Shown here piece after piece: positions 43,900 to 56,039 of a DNA stretch of 64,000 bases (position 1 is its first letter; each line of letters begins with the position of its first letter). The stretch is from Diaporthe sp. PMI_573 (Eukaryota > Ascomycota > Sordariomycetes > Diaporthales > Diaporthaceae): assembly GCA_021399435.1 (NCBI GenBank), contig JAJTUP010000024.1:744001-808000 (forward strand), written 5' to 3'. Made by a program: the position numbers and the translations under genes. The notes below the pieces were generated by a model, which did not search any database, was not told the origin of the DNA, and saw nothing but the letters and a program-made list of their open reading frames with translations.

Positions 43900-46800
43900 A
43901 GGTACACCCTTAGGGGAGATTTGAATCTAATTAAAGGCTAATTGCGTAGTTCTTTAAGATAAGACACAAATAACTATTATAATAAAAATCTAAACTTTTG
44001 CCAACTAAACTTCTGGCAATCTTTTAACTTTTAATATATCGCCTTAGGCCTTTAAATGATCACAATTGTTAGAAACCGTCACGATTAATAAAACCATTAA
44101 TATGTATAGTTAATTCGTTGTAGTTAACTAAGTATTGTAAGGCTTTATTAAGTAAATCTTTTATTATAGTGTCTACTAGATTATTAGTACCATTAATCTA
44201 CCTTAGTTTGTAAATCTCACGGCGTTTGTATACTTGGCGGAAAGACATAGTGTCGATTATTAGTCTCTTTTTATTAGTTGATCCCAGCTTAATGAAACAC
44301 TTATATAATAAGTATAAGTCTGTACAGATTACCAGCGGCACTAGTAGTAGATTAAGTTAATCGGTAATAATTTGTAGAATTATCGATAACATAATACTAA
44401 AATCAAATCTATTAACTATACTGTAGATCTTCGAAGCTAGCATACTTTGAGTAATATGCTTGTACTTGACGGAGGACCAGTATAATATATTTCCACGCAT
44501 TTTATACTTTATAGCGTTAAAATCCCTCTCCTTGTTAACTAGAGTAATTATAAAGCCGATTTGTAAACTAAGATTACGGTTATTGGCGAAAGAGTCGTTA
44601 ATAAATATAACTAACTTTGCTCTTAAGAGGTCTATAGGAATAAAGTATAGCCCTTAGTCGCCGTACTTCCTTTACCAATAAATTTGCTTGTTAAGCTTCT
44701 TATAGTTGGATTTCTCCGGTGCCTATATTTGTACGGCTGCCGACAAATTGAAGGCAGCTTCCGGCTAATAGATAGAGGCAAGATATACTTCTCGTGCTCG
44801 TTGTTTAATATACTACTGTGCGGTATCCGGCTTGACTGAGTTAATTAGTTTAAGTTTAGCACCTTGACCTTTCTATTATATAAGGATGTTGTTCTTGTCC
44901 TCAGTAACTATATATATGGCGCCGTTAAAAGAAAACGGGAGCTCATTTTTTAGTTTACACAGAATCTGGGCCTCTTTAATGACACGCTTTTCTTTAGCAG
45001 AGAATTTGTCGGTATTAATGCCGTATGTATCGTCAGTCTGTATGGCAGTGATGCTGAAGGCCTTCTTTTTGGCGGTGTCCTTGTTGTTTGTGATAAGTAG
45101 ACATGTATTGTATGTAGAGGTGATTATGTTGAGTTTCTCGCGGTGGTGCTTGTGATAAGTTACCTACTAGTGAACTCTAACTTCTGTAATGCCGTACAAT
45201 AGCTTTATAATCCTTATAATAGTGTCTAGAGGATACTGTACCTTTAGCTTGATTGGAAGCGTAGCTAGAACCGTCCGCTATAGCTTTAACTTTAACTGTG
45301 GGTATGTTTAAGTAACGTCTTGAAGTTTAGCTTTTATGCCTATTTTTATTAGAATAGGTGTTAGGCAAGCCATAAGTCGTTGGCTGACTCGCTAAACTAT
45401 TAATAACTATATAAGGATTTCTTTCTTTTCCTTATTGTTATACCTTTAAATAATAAAGCGGGACTTCTTGTAGGGTTTCTTATTCTTACCCTTTTCCTTA
45501 ATCTCTTGTACTATGTGAGATTTGAACAATTGTCCCTTATACTTGTCAGGATTAAATAGTTTAAAGGAAAAGATCCTATATCTGATAAGATTTGTAACTT
45601 TTGTGTTGTTAGACTCCTTAAATAGTTTACCCAGGCTGTTGATTATTCTGTCTCGGCGGAGTTTTATAGACAATTTAAGGTTATCCTTCTCCTTTTATAT
45701 TATAAAAGCTTCTGCCATATATACATTAGACTTGTTCTTAGATCCCAGGGGACAGCCTCGTCATTGTTGTAGTTGTTCCGGTTTATTTAGAATAATCTCC
45801 GGGTTTGTATTTTTAGTTTTGTATTGTTTCGGCTTATCTGGAACAATTTCGGTTATATCTCCGTTTCTATTCTTGTTAACATTAGGAATAGTTTCCTCTC
45901 AATAGTACGGTCTTACCATAGTAGACCTAAACTTAACCGGACCGTTTAGAAGGTCTAGAGTAACATTATACCCGTTAATAGACAAAACCTTATATAAGCC
46001 TTACTATTCGTTCTTTTTACGCCACATCCAAGCATTACTCTAAATAAACATAGCAAGAATGTCTGCTATAGCTAGGCCGTTCCGTGTATTTAGAGCATCG
46101 TTTACTTAGCGCTTAGCTAATAGTTTGTGTAGTACTTTTATTGCCTTCTAAATAGCTTTGGCATGCTAGAGTGTTATCGGTATAGGGGGTGAATCTATAT
46201 AAACGCGTAGATATACCCTGAATATAAGGAGAGTAGGAATCAGTCTATTAGGCCCAGCGATATTGTTAACCGCTTTAACTACTATTTATAATATAGTATC
46301 GTTATAATACTTCCCGGCAAGCTTATCTATTAGTATCTTAAAGGCTCGTTGTATTAGTCCGTAGTATTACTCTACTTTGCCTATAGCCTAATGTACTTCT
46401 GTAGGGACTTGTTTACATATAATTTCTATAATCCTTACCTTTAATTAGAACTCTATAGATGCAAAATTAGTATCAGTATTGTAAACCAGCCAGTTTAGTA
46501 GTCTAAGATATGTGTTAATCTACATTATTTGTAGTATTTCCTATATGTCTTTTGCTGAAAGAGAATGCAGGAACCATGCGGCTTGAAAAGATATAACAGT
46601 ATTTACTGTATATAGTATAGGCTTGCTGTTTAAGTATATAACGTCAATAATTAGTTTAAAGTTAAAATTATAATTGTCTTTTAGTGAGAACTTAAATCTT
46701 CTTGGCGCTAAATTATGAAGTTAATAATAATAATAGAATTTACTAATAGCTTTTAAAGTACTGTTTTTAATGTTATCATATCTAGTATTTCTTAGTAGTT

Positions 46801-49115
46801 AACCAAGTTGTTTGATAGATAGATAACCAAAGCGTCTGTAAAGTTGCCGTAGCTTGGCTTTTGTAATGTATATTTCGGCTTCTTTTCGGAACAAAAAGAA
46901 CCAAGTATATCCTTATTTACAAATAATAGGAACAGCAATATTTGTTTTTTTTTAAACAAGTTTATTAATAGTATTGTTTAGATATACACCTAATTTGTCT
47001 ATATCCGCCAGACAGAATAAGAATAGTGTATTTATTTATATTACGTAAAAAGTAATGATTCCTAGTGGTGTTTTTATATATACTGTTTCAATAGACGAAG
47101 ATTCTATGCCTTGCCAAACTAAATTATAGCCTCTTTTGCTCGTAAGGTACCTAGAGACATAGATAGATCCTTATACTTTAAAGTAAGAAATTAATTATAT
47201 TTGGCAGTAAATATCTTAGCTGCTCCAGTATCTAGCATAATGCCTTAAAATTATCATTAAAAATAACAACCTATTAAAAGAAATTATAACAATAGTATAG
47301 AGCCACAGTTATTCTTGTTAAAAGTTACGTCTTCCTCTGGAAATATACTGTAAATAAAGGAAGTATCTATAAGATATTGTACTATAGCAAAGTCATTATC
47401 ATCTTAAGCATCCTCCTCATCTTCAATTCCAATGCCTTTAATATCAGCAAGAAATGCCGCGTATGCTTTATCTGATATATCTTCGCCATACTACTTCGCG
47501 TATATAATAAAGCTGCTTCTAGCACGTCTCTGTTTCTCTGGAGAGTATTGTATAGACTAGTAGCCTTCCTTGTAATAGATATAGTACTTTCTAGACTATT
47601 AATATATATTATCACAGCCATATCTATAACTAAACCCTTGGTTTTAAGGGAACTTTCACGCAAATAACCTCTCTATGGGTAGCTGCCGTAAGTATAATAG
47701 TTATTGCCTCTGCCTCTACTTTAAAATTCGCTACAGAATCTATATCTGCCACGAAAGTTACTATGTCTTTTGTTAAAATCTCCGCGGCTAAATCTACGAC
47801 CCCGCCAATTATTAGTATACTGGCAATTAGTATAATAAATGTCTCTATCTTTATCGTTACTATCTACTTCATTATAGGCTTCCTCTAGATAGCTATTATT
47901 ATTAGTATAAAATTACTGTGTAGAAGTATTATAAATAGACATATTTAGTGATAATTAAAGGTCCTAAAATAGTCGTTTACATACTTTTACTAATATATAT
48001 AACGTGTAATTAAACTTAGGTATATCTAAACAAGCTTGTATTACGGCTATATAAAGGACCTCTTTATTTTAAAACGCCGGTCTGAAAGCTTGTTAACTTA
48101 ACTACAAAATATCAAACAGCTTTTACAGTACCTCTTGTCAGAGTTGTGACAACTTTAGTATACAACAGGTATACAACTTTTTTAACCTCGTTTATTTCTT
48201 TATATAATTAATTTAAAGACTAAGTAATATAGAGAACAGGGGTTAAAATAATATACTAGATTTAGTAATATTTTATTCTAAGGGTTAGGGGTTGAGTAGG
48301 GCCAGATTACAGGGGGGTAAAAATCAGCTAAAATTTGGGTCTAGGTATACAAAAACTCTATAACTTTAACCCCTGTCAATACCCCTGTTACTATACCCTA
48401 ACCCGGAAAAAGAATATACTATTATAAACTTCTTTAAAATATCTATCACGTGATATAGGTTATAGAAATATAGTATTTTTATTCTATATTTTAAAATGCG
48501 TTTAAAAAGTTGTATACCTGTATACCTAATTTGTATACTAAACTGTCACAACTCTACCTCTTGTAGGTCTTTGTTTACATTTACTAGGTTGTTTTATAAG
48601 CCCACGTATGTAATGTTGGCAAAATTAGCATAATATTGCCTGTAGTTTATATTGTGCTTGAAATATTACTTAAGTATTATATATGTTTTTTAAAACATCT
48701 TCCATAGCCTAATATAATATATAAAGTAGATCTTAGCATGGCCTTTTAAGATAAGTAAAAATACTATATAAAACTAATCCGGTTATATTTAGCATATAAA
48801 ATAGACGTTTAGTATTATTTGTATCTTATTATCTAATAGGTTGTATTATTTACCTATCTACTTATTCTGATTAGCCTATACCTTAAGAAACTTATTAATC
48901 TTATTAGGATCTATTAGATTATTTATATAGTATCTTAGCAGTAACATAGTATAGTTATTTACCCGCTTAGACAAACTATTGTTGTAGACTAAGCTGTAAA
49001 GTAGTGGAATACTGTATGGTCTTGAATTATTATATTCTAATGCTCCCAGCAGTCTCGGTACTTCTAATACTCCCAGCAATCTCAATAGTCGCCAACTAAG
49101 AGGTGGTCTAGACAT
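43900..49115 (-). pseudogene. Copia gag-pol relic
   Basis: Read right to left: a gag-like region (near 49.1-48.6 kb, e.g. YYANFANITYVGL), Arg/Ser-rich zinc-knuckle region (about 47.7 kb), pre-integrase and integrase (about 46.9-46.0 kb, e.g. LRQLYRRFGYLSIKQLGQLL), the linker IKLRRDRIINSLGKLFKESN and LFNPDKYKGQLFKSHIVQEI (about 45.6 kb), reverse transcriptase with ITAIQTDDTYGINTDKFSAK (TDDT at 45026..45037), and RNase H with ILYWSSVKYKHITQSMLASK (about 44.4-44.5 kb). Stops are frequent, mostly at former Gln and Trp codons. TDDT in place of the classical YVDD is what I recall for a fungal copia branch. Confidence 0.85.
48139..48556. mobile_element. 418-bp hAT-type MITE inside copia gag
   Basis: Ends are CAGAGTTGTGACA and TGTCACAACTCTA, inverted copies apart from the first base, and the subterminal GTATACAACAGGTATACAACTT also recurs inverted. 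The flanks are the 8-bp duplication CCTCTTGT (48131..48138 and 48557..48564). An 8-bp duplication and YAG termini are hallmarks of hAT elements. No coding capacity, so nonautonomous. Confidence 0.8.
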
Positions 49116-50344
49116 ATAAATATTCTATGCCCGGGTTTCTATCTTTATAGGTAGTTTTTAATAATAGAAAGCTTTCTTAATAGTCTCTTAAATCTCGTCC
49201 TTTTATAGAACTTCCGGTTTTTGGCTCGAGCGTGTTTAAGGGTTATGATTATGAACCTTTTGTTGCTATGGCCGAATCTTTTGGACCTCGCCCTTCTATA
49301 GGGCTTCCGGTTCTCGGCTTAAATGTATCTTAGAGTCAGGAATCTTCTCTTATTGTTGTAACTTAGGAACCTTCTATTGCCGAGAATTAGGAACCTTTTA
49401 CTGCTATGGCTAAGAAATTAGTTCAAGCACTAGTTTTTATATAATTCTATTGGTTATTTTTACTAGCGTCTATAGCAAAGCCCTCGCAGGACTATTTATA
49501 TAATTACTCAGCCCGTATAAGGACAAGTTAATTTATAGTAATGAAATTGATGCTTGTTAAATAGGTTATAATAGCGTCAGCCTTACTGTTTTAGCTGTGT
49601 TTCCTAGCAATAGGCTTGCCTTTTTATTAGATAAGAAAGAGAGAGATAGGTACTTGGCAATATATAGTATTTGTTTTCATCCTTCTTTTAACAGGCTGTA
49701 AAGCTTAGATTTAGGAATAAGGATGGTATTAGTAATGACTGCGTCTAGCTATTTTGGTAAATACTTAACTTCGTTAAGTATAATTATCTAGTCTGCCGAT
49801 ATATTGTATATTAGACCAGTATAGACTCCCTGTATACAAAGAAATTATTTAAGATTCTTGGTGGCTAATGTAGTTAGCTATATATTAACGGTCTAGTCTT
49901 TAAACACTTTTTTAAATTCCCAGAATAGCTTCTTGTTAATAATGTCGTTAGAATTATTATTATCTATAAACTTAAGCATATATGCATTATATAAATAGCC
50001 TTGCCTATCAGTATCGTCAAAAGAATAGACAATTGGAACAAATATACCTCAAGCTGTCTAGTTTATATAAAGCCGAAGATTATAGAGAATCCGGAATCAA
50101 TTCTTTATATCATCTGCTATTGCCTTAAATTTATTACAAAAGGTATATTCTTCGGTGTCCTATACTATTAACTTTACAAGTTGTAGATCCTTGTTGTTGC
50201 TTATTTTAATAATGCAATTGTTATCCTTGTCACCATTATTAGCGCCAATACTGCCAGTATTAGTACTGTCGGTATTAATACCGCCGGCGTTAGTACTGCC
50301 GATGTCAGCTATGTTGTCACAGGCATATAACTTTACAGCACGTA

Positions 50345-50710
50345 ATACGGCTTTCCTTTAATAATAGTTTGTGGCGGACTACGTTTTTTGATACTAGGTA
50401 GTAGTTTATAGCAGACATTGCTTTTGTGCTAAATAATAATCCGTAGCAGACCGTGCTTTTTATACTAGATAGTAGTTAATTATGTAAGCAGTTAGTTAAA
50501 GTTAAAGTAGGTTCAGTAACTTAAACTTATAGCTAGGGCCGAAGTAAATTTAATTTAAAGTAGCCTGTTTTTACAAAAAGTCTAGAGTAACTCTCTTAAT
50601 GACTTAAACTTATTATTTAGGTCTGTAACTTAGATTTATCATTCTAAAGTAAATTTAATTGGGATGGTCTGTTTTTATAAAAAGTCTAGAGTAACTCTCT
50701 TTGTAACTCT
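50345..50710. repeat. Short degenerate tandem repeats in AT-rich DNA
   Basis: Two local duplications: about 60-bp units around GCAGACCGTGCTTTTTATAC-like sequence (50365-50475), and a duplicated block of about 120 bp ending AAAAAGTCTAGAGTAACTCTC (about 50527-50700). The latter string resembles the AAAAAGTCTAGGGTAACTCC of R1. Origin unclear. Confidence 0.45.
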
Positions 50711-51353
50711 TCTATAATATTTTTGCCAGGTAGTACATAGCTAACTAGTAAGTATACAACCCTGCGTTGGCAAACAAACGTTACTAAAATTTACATATAA
50801 ATCGTTGCTCTCTCTAGTATAATTAGTTGTTTAGGTGTTTATAAGGATGTTTTTTTTATATGTTTTTGTAGAAATGCTCTCTTTATACCGCAAGGGTCTA
50901 ATCGGCTTTTCTTAGTATTGAAGTACCTAATGAAGGGATCGTATGCTTTTATATTTTTATATTTAATAAAACGCGGTCTCGTTAATACGGCTTTGTATTA
51001 TTATAACCTAATTGTCGACACTTTTATTTTAATATAAAATCTAGAAACTCGGTATTTCTAATCTTGGTTTTTATTGCATAATGTAATCGTTTTTTGACAG
51101 GATTTGTAATAGACATAACCTCTTTAATATAGCTTTGATAGAGATCTAGTAGCTATACTAATAGGGTCTAATCGCTTGTATCGTAGTTTCGATATAGGAT
51201 TCAGGAACTATAGTACATTTAATTGTAGCGTAGATATTGTCGACTGACTAACGAGTTTTAATAAAGATCCAGAAACTCGTTAAATGTCGTTAATAGCGAT
51301 CTGCCTCTTCCTTCCTTACTGCTCTATAATCGCCTTAAGCAATTACTAATCAG

Positions 51354-51590
51354 TATTGGTTGGGCTTTATTGTATATAATAGAAAGAAGTATTAGTAAAG
51401 AGAAAAGGAGAGTGTAGACTGAATAGGTATTTCATTACGTCTATAGGGTCTAATTATTGCTTCGAAGGGTGTGGCGAAGCCACGCCCGTAGGGCGACAAC
51501 CCTTTATAGTGTAGGCCCCGCGCTAGCCACGGGCCCTCCACTATTTACTTACAGACTTATTTACTATAGACCTATTAACCCCTATCTATA
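51354..51590 (-). repeat. 5' LTR of the copia element
   Basis: 237 bp, same length as the other LTR; differences are almost all C/T or G/A. It is followed by the TGGAT duplication and then the rest of R1 copy 2. Confidence 0.9.
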
Positions 51591-52000
51591 TGGATTAAAT
51601 AGGTATTAGGTAGTAGTAGGGTGCCTGGAGGCCTTGTTGAGATGTTTGAGAATAGTTTAGACAACTTTGTATTAAATTTAAGTAGGCTTCTGTCAGCCCT
51701 CCTTATAGTTCTTTTGACATTGTCTTACCTGCTGGTATATATAGGTTGGCTTTGGTATAGGAATAGAGAGGCCGGAAAATTTGGCCCTTAGACCTATTAT
51801 TTTTGGCTTTAAATAACTAGCTAACCTTAATTCTAATAGTAACTAAACTAAATATAGATAGACTTTAAAAATTAGGCTATTTAATAAACTAGGTTATATA
51901 CTTTTTAGGTAAAAAATAAAGGTAATGTAGAGATATAAAGTTAGGGTTTTAAAATAGTCTAAAGAATTAACTTATAGCTACTAAACTTATTTTTTAGTAT
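51591..52000. repeat. Repeat R1, copy 2, main fragment, RIP-altered
   Basis: Continues R1 from TGGAT onward and can be aligned with copies 1 and 3 up to about 52000, with heavy C-to-T and G-to-A change (for example CAGCCAACCCTAACCC has become TAGCTAACCTTAATTC). The right end is no longer recognisable. Confidence 0.75.
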
Positions 52001-54667
52001 AGGTCTTTAGCTTAATAAATATTTAGGTAAAGCTATTATTAATATTAATATATATAATAGTACCCCTCCTGGGTATAAAGGTAAAAGACCTATAATTGTA
52101 TGTTTTTAACTAATTTGTATTTAACTGTGTGATATTTCTGTAATAAGGTTTTAAATGTTAAATCTTGTTAAAGAAACGCTTTTTATCCTTGGCTGCCCTC
52201 TTTTCTCTCTTTAACTTGTTGTTTTTAATTATTATTTTGAGAGTAATAAGCTGGTCTATTTGTTTAGAATAGTCTTTAAACTTCTCTAAGGTGGTAATAA
52301 ATACATTAATCTATTTAGTTATGCGAGGTCTTTTGTTGTTGCGTGTTTTTGCCTTTGCAAATAATGTCTTTATATCGGTACGGACTTGCTTGTTGTAGTT
52401 AAAGTCTATTTCTGTGGCTGTTTGTAAGCTGTCAGGTCTACGCATCTAGACAATAAAATGTAGTTGCCTTACCTGGGTCTTAGATGTGTACACTAGTTTA
52501 AGCTTGACTGGCAGTCGTCTCGACTTCAGCTGAATGATTGCTTTTGTGTGGTCTTGCGGAACAAGGTTGTAATGGGTGTGTTTAAGCAAAGCCAAAACCT
52601 ATACGTGTCCCATGAGACAGTCGGGGCAATGGCTGCTTTTATCATCGCCCATTTTGGCCAACTTGTGCCTGAGTCACACGGCAATGGCACTTTTACATAG
52701 TGCTTGACGGCGTCAGACTAGGTTGCTTGCGGCCCGCGATAGCTTTAATCTTGACGGGCTGATAGCTTGTTAATAGTACCGGCGTAAACAGACTAGGCAC
52801 GGCCTAATGCTACGGCTTCTAGCGTAGAATGGCGGGTGGCTTCTAACTACAGACAGGTTTGTAGAAAATTGTAAAGTTACTGTAAAAAGTCTTATATGGT
52901 AAAAATTACTGTTTTTTTTTAATTATATCTTGTCTTTCTAAGACACTAACTGTGGTTTCTAGCTAAATAGAGAAACTTAAATAAATATAAATAGTTAATA
53001 TGTTAAATGGCTTTTGCCATATGGCGTAATGTATGTATGTATGTATTTATGCAATTAGTTCTGAATTTGTTGATGATCTATCTAAACTATAAAACAAGCG
53101 GGAAAGTTTGTACGTAGACCTCTTAGGTCTGCATACACTTTCTTGCTGGATTAGTTATCCTCTCTAGCCAATATGGCTATGTGCGATTAGCCTTAGTGCT
53201 ATTTTAATACTGGGGGTCTTTTGTTTTCTGATTGTATACTTCTTTTGGGCCGGTCGAGCAAGTTGAATTACTTGTATGCCCTTTTTATAATAAATAAAAT
53301 TACTCTGGCTAGGCAGGTTATGCTGTCCTGGGTTTTTAATTGTGTGTTGTAAGTAAACCTTTAACTGATGGTCTATATTAAGCACTTATTGTACTAACTT
53401 TTTTAACCTTCTTTTTAGTATTCTTTCTGACCTGCTTTCTAACTACTTTTTCTTACGACTTTTATTATACTAGTTAGAAGGCTAGAAGGGACTGTTGCCT
53501 GTGATTTATTTGTACGAGTGACCCTTTTTCCCAGTTAGTTGAGGTGGTCTATATATAGCGCTCTTTTGGTGCCAGCATAAAAACCTCACGCCTTTTGCCT
53601 TTTGCTTTAACCTTTTCTTTTTTTTTCTCTATCGCACAATACTTTTTCTCTCTCTCTTACATATATATACATCTATATACATATACACACATACCTTATG
53701 TATCGTGTAATTAAAAACATCTTTAAAACTTACTTCCCTATTGTTACTAAATCTTTTGTATAATGGTTAATGCTTTTGGGGTTATGACTGTTAATGAGCT
53801 AGACAGAGTGTGCTGGCTGAATCTTTCGACTAGCTAGGTGGTTAATTGCTGGTTTCTTCTTGCGATATATACTAGTATTTATACTATTCTTTCTCCCCTT
53901 TACATAATATGCTCTTGCTAACTAAAAAAATTAGAATAAGGAGCATAGTGTCTACTGTCTTTCTTTGCGCGATATCTTAATTTGGATAGCTGACGGTAAT
54001 ATAATTTAGCTGGCTTAGGCCAAGATTATTTGTTGGGAGAGCTACTTCTATGCGATTATTATCTAGTTGCGCGGTAATGTGGCTAATTGCTGTCTCTAGA
54101 AGTGTAGTAACCGTTGAGTTACCTGTCATACCAAGGCCTGTGTGTATATTAATAGATTCTATAGTAGTGCTTATACTAAGTGTGTCTAGTAGTTGTATGG
54201 TAATTGTTATGGCTACTATGATAGTAATTAGCTGTCTGACTTAGAACATGAGGATAATAAGTTGTATAATTTAGATAATAATAATAAGGAGGATGATTTA
54301 GATGATGCTTGTAGTAATGCTAGTATTAAGATAGAGGACCTAGTAATTAATCTTTGGTGTAATGCTTAGGTAATTAAGTAGGGGGGAGGATTATACAGAG
54401 GGCCTTTTTTGCTTAGTAGGGGCTTCTTTGGGTGGTAGATTTTTTGTAAGCTGGGTTAAGTTATGTATTAAGCTTTTTATATACTATTATAAATTAACTC
54501 CCCTCTAACTATTTTTTTTTGTATAAGAGCTGCCTACTTGCTTGTAAAATATTTGGTTGTATAATTAATAGTCTTCTATTTTAGCTCCCCTAGGCTAATT
54601 CTTGGCTATTTTTTATATAGCCTGACCCTGCTCTGGATCTGCCTTTAGTCATTTTTTGTATAGCCTG

Positions 54668-54839
54668 AAGTATCCTGACCCTGTTTTAAGGTATCCTGGC
54701 TCTGTCTTTATACGTTTTAAAGTATCCTGGCTATGTCCTTTGTATGTTTTAAGGTTGTCTTGGCTGTATCTTTTGTACGTCCTAAGGTTATTCTGGCTGT
54801 ATCCTTTATATGTCTTAAGGTTGTCCTGGCTATATTCTA
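54668..54839. repeat. Minisatellite, about 33-bp unit
   Basis: Five to six units built on AAGGTTGTCCTGGCTGTATC followed by CTTTGTACGTTTT-like sequence. Units differ mainly by transitions. Confidence 0.7.
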
Positions 54840-55016
54840 GGCCTTATACTGGGCTTGTCTTTTCTTTATTTTTTATGTAACTGTCTTGTAGTCTTTTTTT
54901 TTTACTCTTTTTAGTCTATTCTTATATAATTAAATTAGCTACCTCCTCTTCTGCTTTTTTTTATAAGTATGTCTTTTCCTTTTCTTTTTAATAGAGACGG
55001 TAAGGGTCTTATTTTA

Positions 55017-55084
55017 GTTGTATAGTCTAGTTAGAAGGATCCTAGCTTTTTAGCTAGAAGCCTAGGTTTAATTCCTAGTATAAC
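55017..55084 (+). tRNA. tRNA-like relic (pseudo-tRNA or tRNA-derived repeat)
   Basis: Sixty-eight bases fold like a tRNA: acceptor arms GTTGTAT/GTATAAC can pair over 7 bp, and a T-arm CTAGG-TTTAATT-CCTAG is perfect with a 7-nt loop, resembling GGTTCGATTCC after C-to-T and G-to-A change. A box-A-like TATAGTCTAGTT follows the acceptor. The anticodon arm CTAGC/GCTAG has only a 6-nt loop (TTTTTA), so it is not a normal tRNA. Probably dead. Confidence 0.35.
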
Positions 55085-55356
55085 TCTAGACCTAAACAGT
55101 CTCTATCTTTTTCTTCTATTCTTTTTGGTCCAGGTAATTTACATATGCCTTAATCTTTATCCTTAAGGTATTTATAGAGATTAGTCTCTTAAGAGCTTTA
55201 TTTAGTGTTTTCTTTGTATAAATATCTATAGGATTGTTCTTCCCATTAATCTATTAGATTTCAGAAATCTCTTTCTTCTTGTATACCTCCCTCAATAACA
55301 TAATATTAATTATCAGCCTCTTTTTATCTATTATACTCAGTCTAACCAAGCAGTTA

Positions 55357-55867
55357 TCTGAAGGTTAGTGGATCAAATGGTCAGGTAGCAGTAGGGTGCA
55401 CTGGAGGTCTTGGTGGGACGCTTGAGAATGGTTTGGACAACTTTGCATTGAATTTGAGTGGGCTTCTGTCAGCCCTCCTCACATACCCTCTAACATCGTC
55501 TCAACCCTGGGCACGCTGGGGTTGGCTCTGGTGCAGGAATGGCGAGGCCGGAAAATTCGGCCCCCAGACCCACTATCTTTGGCTTTAAACAGCCAGCCAA
55601 CCCTAACCCTGACAGTAACCAAACTAAATACAGATAAACTTTAGAAATCAGGCTATCTAATAAACTAGGTTACATGCTTTTTTGGGTAAGAAATAAGGGT
55701 AATGCAGAGGTACAAAGTTAGGGTCTTAAAACAGCCCAAAAAATCGGCTCACGGCCACCAAACTCATCTGCCGGCGTGCACGCCCCATGGGCACTTAGAC
55801 AAAATCCAGTGCCAAGTCTAGGGTAACTCCTTACGTGCAGCGCCCACACAAGCGTTTCCGTTTAACA
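55357..55867. repeat. Repeat R1, copy 3 (LTR-like)
   Basis: 511 bp, closely similar to copy 1 over its full length and not visibly RIP-altered although it sits beside RIP-altered DNA. No convincing 5-bp target duplication. The adjacent reading-frame tail at 55881 could be the end of the internal part of the same element if R1 is an LTR. Confidence 0.8.
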
Positions 55868-55880
55868 TTAGGAGAATGAG

Positions 55881-56039
55881 CTACGGAGTAGCTATATTGT
55901 CCTCTGCGGCATTGTCATACTCTGTGTCATCTTCTCCTGGGTCTTCCTCAACTAGTTCCTCTTTATTGCTTGCTCTTGCTTTACCCCCCCGATGCCAGGC
56001 TTCCTGAGATATTTGGCGATGTTGCCTAGTGGCCTGTAG
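55881..56039 (-). pseudogene. C-terminal tail of a mobile-element protein (fragment)
   Basis: Fifty-two codons without a stop end at the TAG at 55881: RQHRQISQEAWHRGGKARAS, then an acidic tail (KEELVEEDPGEDDTEYDNA). Charged C-terminal tails like this are common in fungal transposases. It abuts R1 copy 3 and is cut off upstream by a stop. The origin is a guess. Confidence 0.35.

Larger units (their letters stand above)
42554..51590 (-). mobile_element. Ty1/copia LTR retrotransposon, RIP-degenerate, nested
   Basis: Two direct 237-bp LTRs (42554..42790 and 51354..51590) bound the element, and TGGAT lies on both sides (42549..42553 and 51591..51595). The interrupted R1 sequence reads through when the element and one TGGAT are removed, which proves the insertion. 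On the minus strand each LTR has a CTATAAAG box early and CAATAAAGC late, so transcription is leftward, in agreement with the coding relics. The interior holds gag, integrase, reverse transcriptase and RNase H relics and a hAT-type MITE. At 9.04 kb it is longer than most copia elements, so more insertions may be hidden in 49-51 kb. Confidence 0.88.
52001..55356. other. AT-rich RIP-altered DNA without recognisable genes
   Basis: Mostly TA-rich sequence. An island of normal composition at about 52480-52860 interrupts it. A minus-strand frame at 53164..53385 has a basic, protein-like composition and may be a transposon relic. A CT/TA microsatellite lies at about 53640-53700 and a TGTA run at 53033-53046. 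Probably decayed transposons; no family can be named. Confidence 0.5.

Noticed and set aside
45522..45905. 127-codon plus-strand hydrophobic frame
   Set aside because: The opposite strand carries the copia linker and pol relic; the plus frame is its antisense.
25850..55900. CRISPR array or prokaryotic mobile system in the repeat-rich blocks
   Set aside because: Repeats are transposon ends, LTRs and minisatellites; no regular repeat-spacer pattern, and the genome is fungal.
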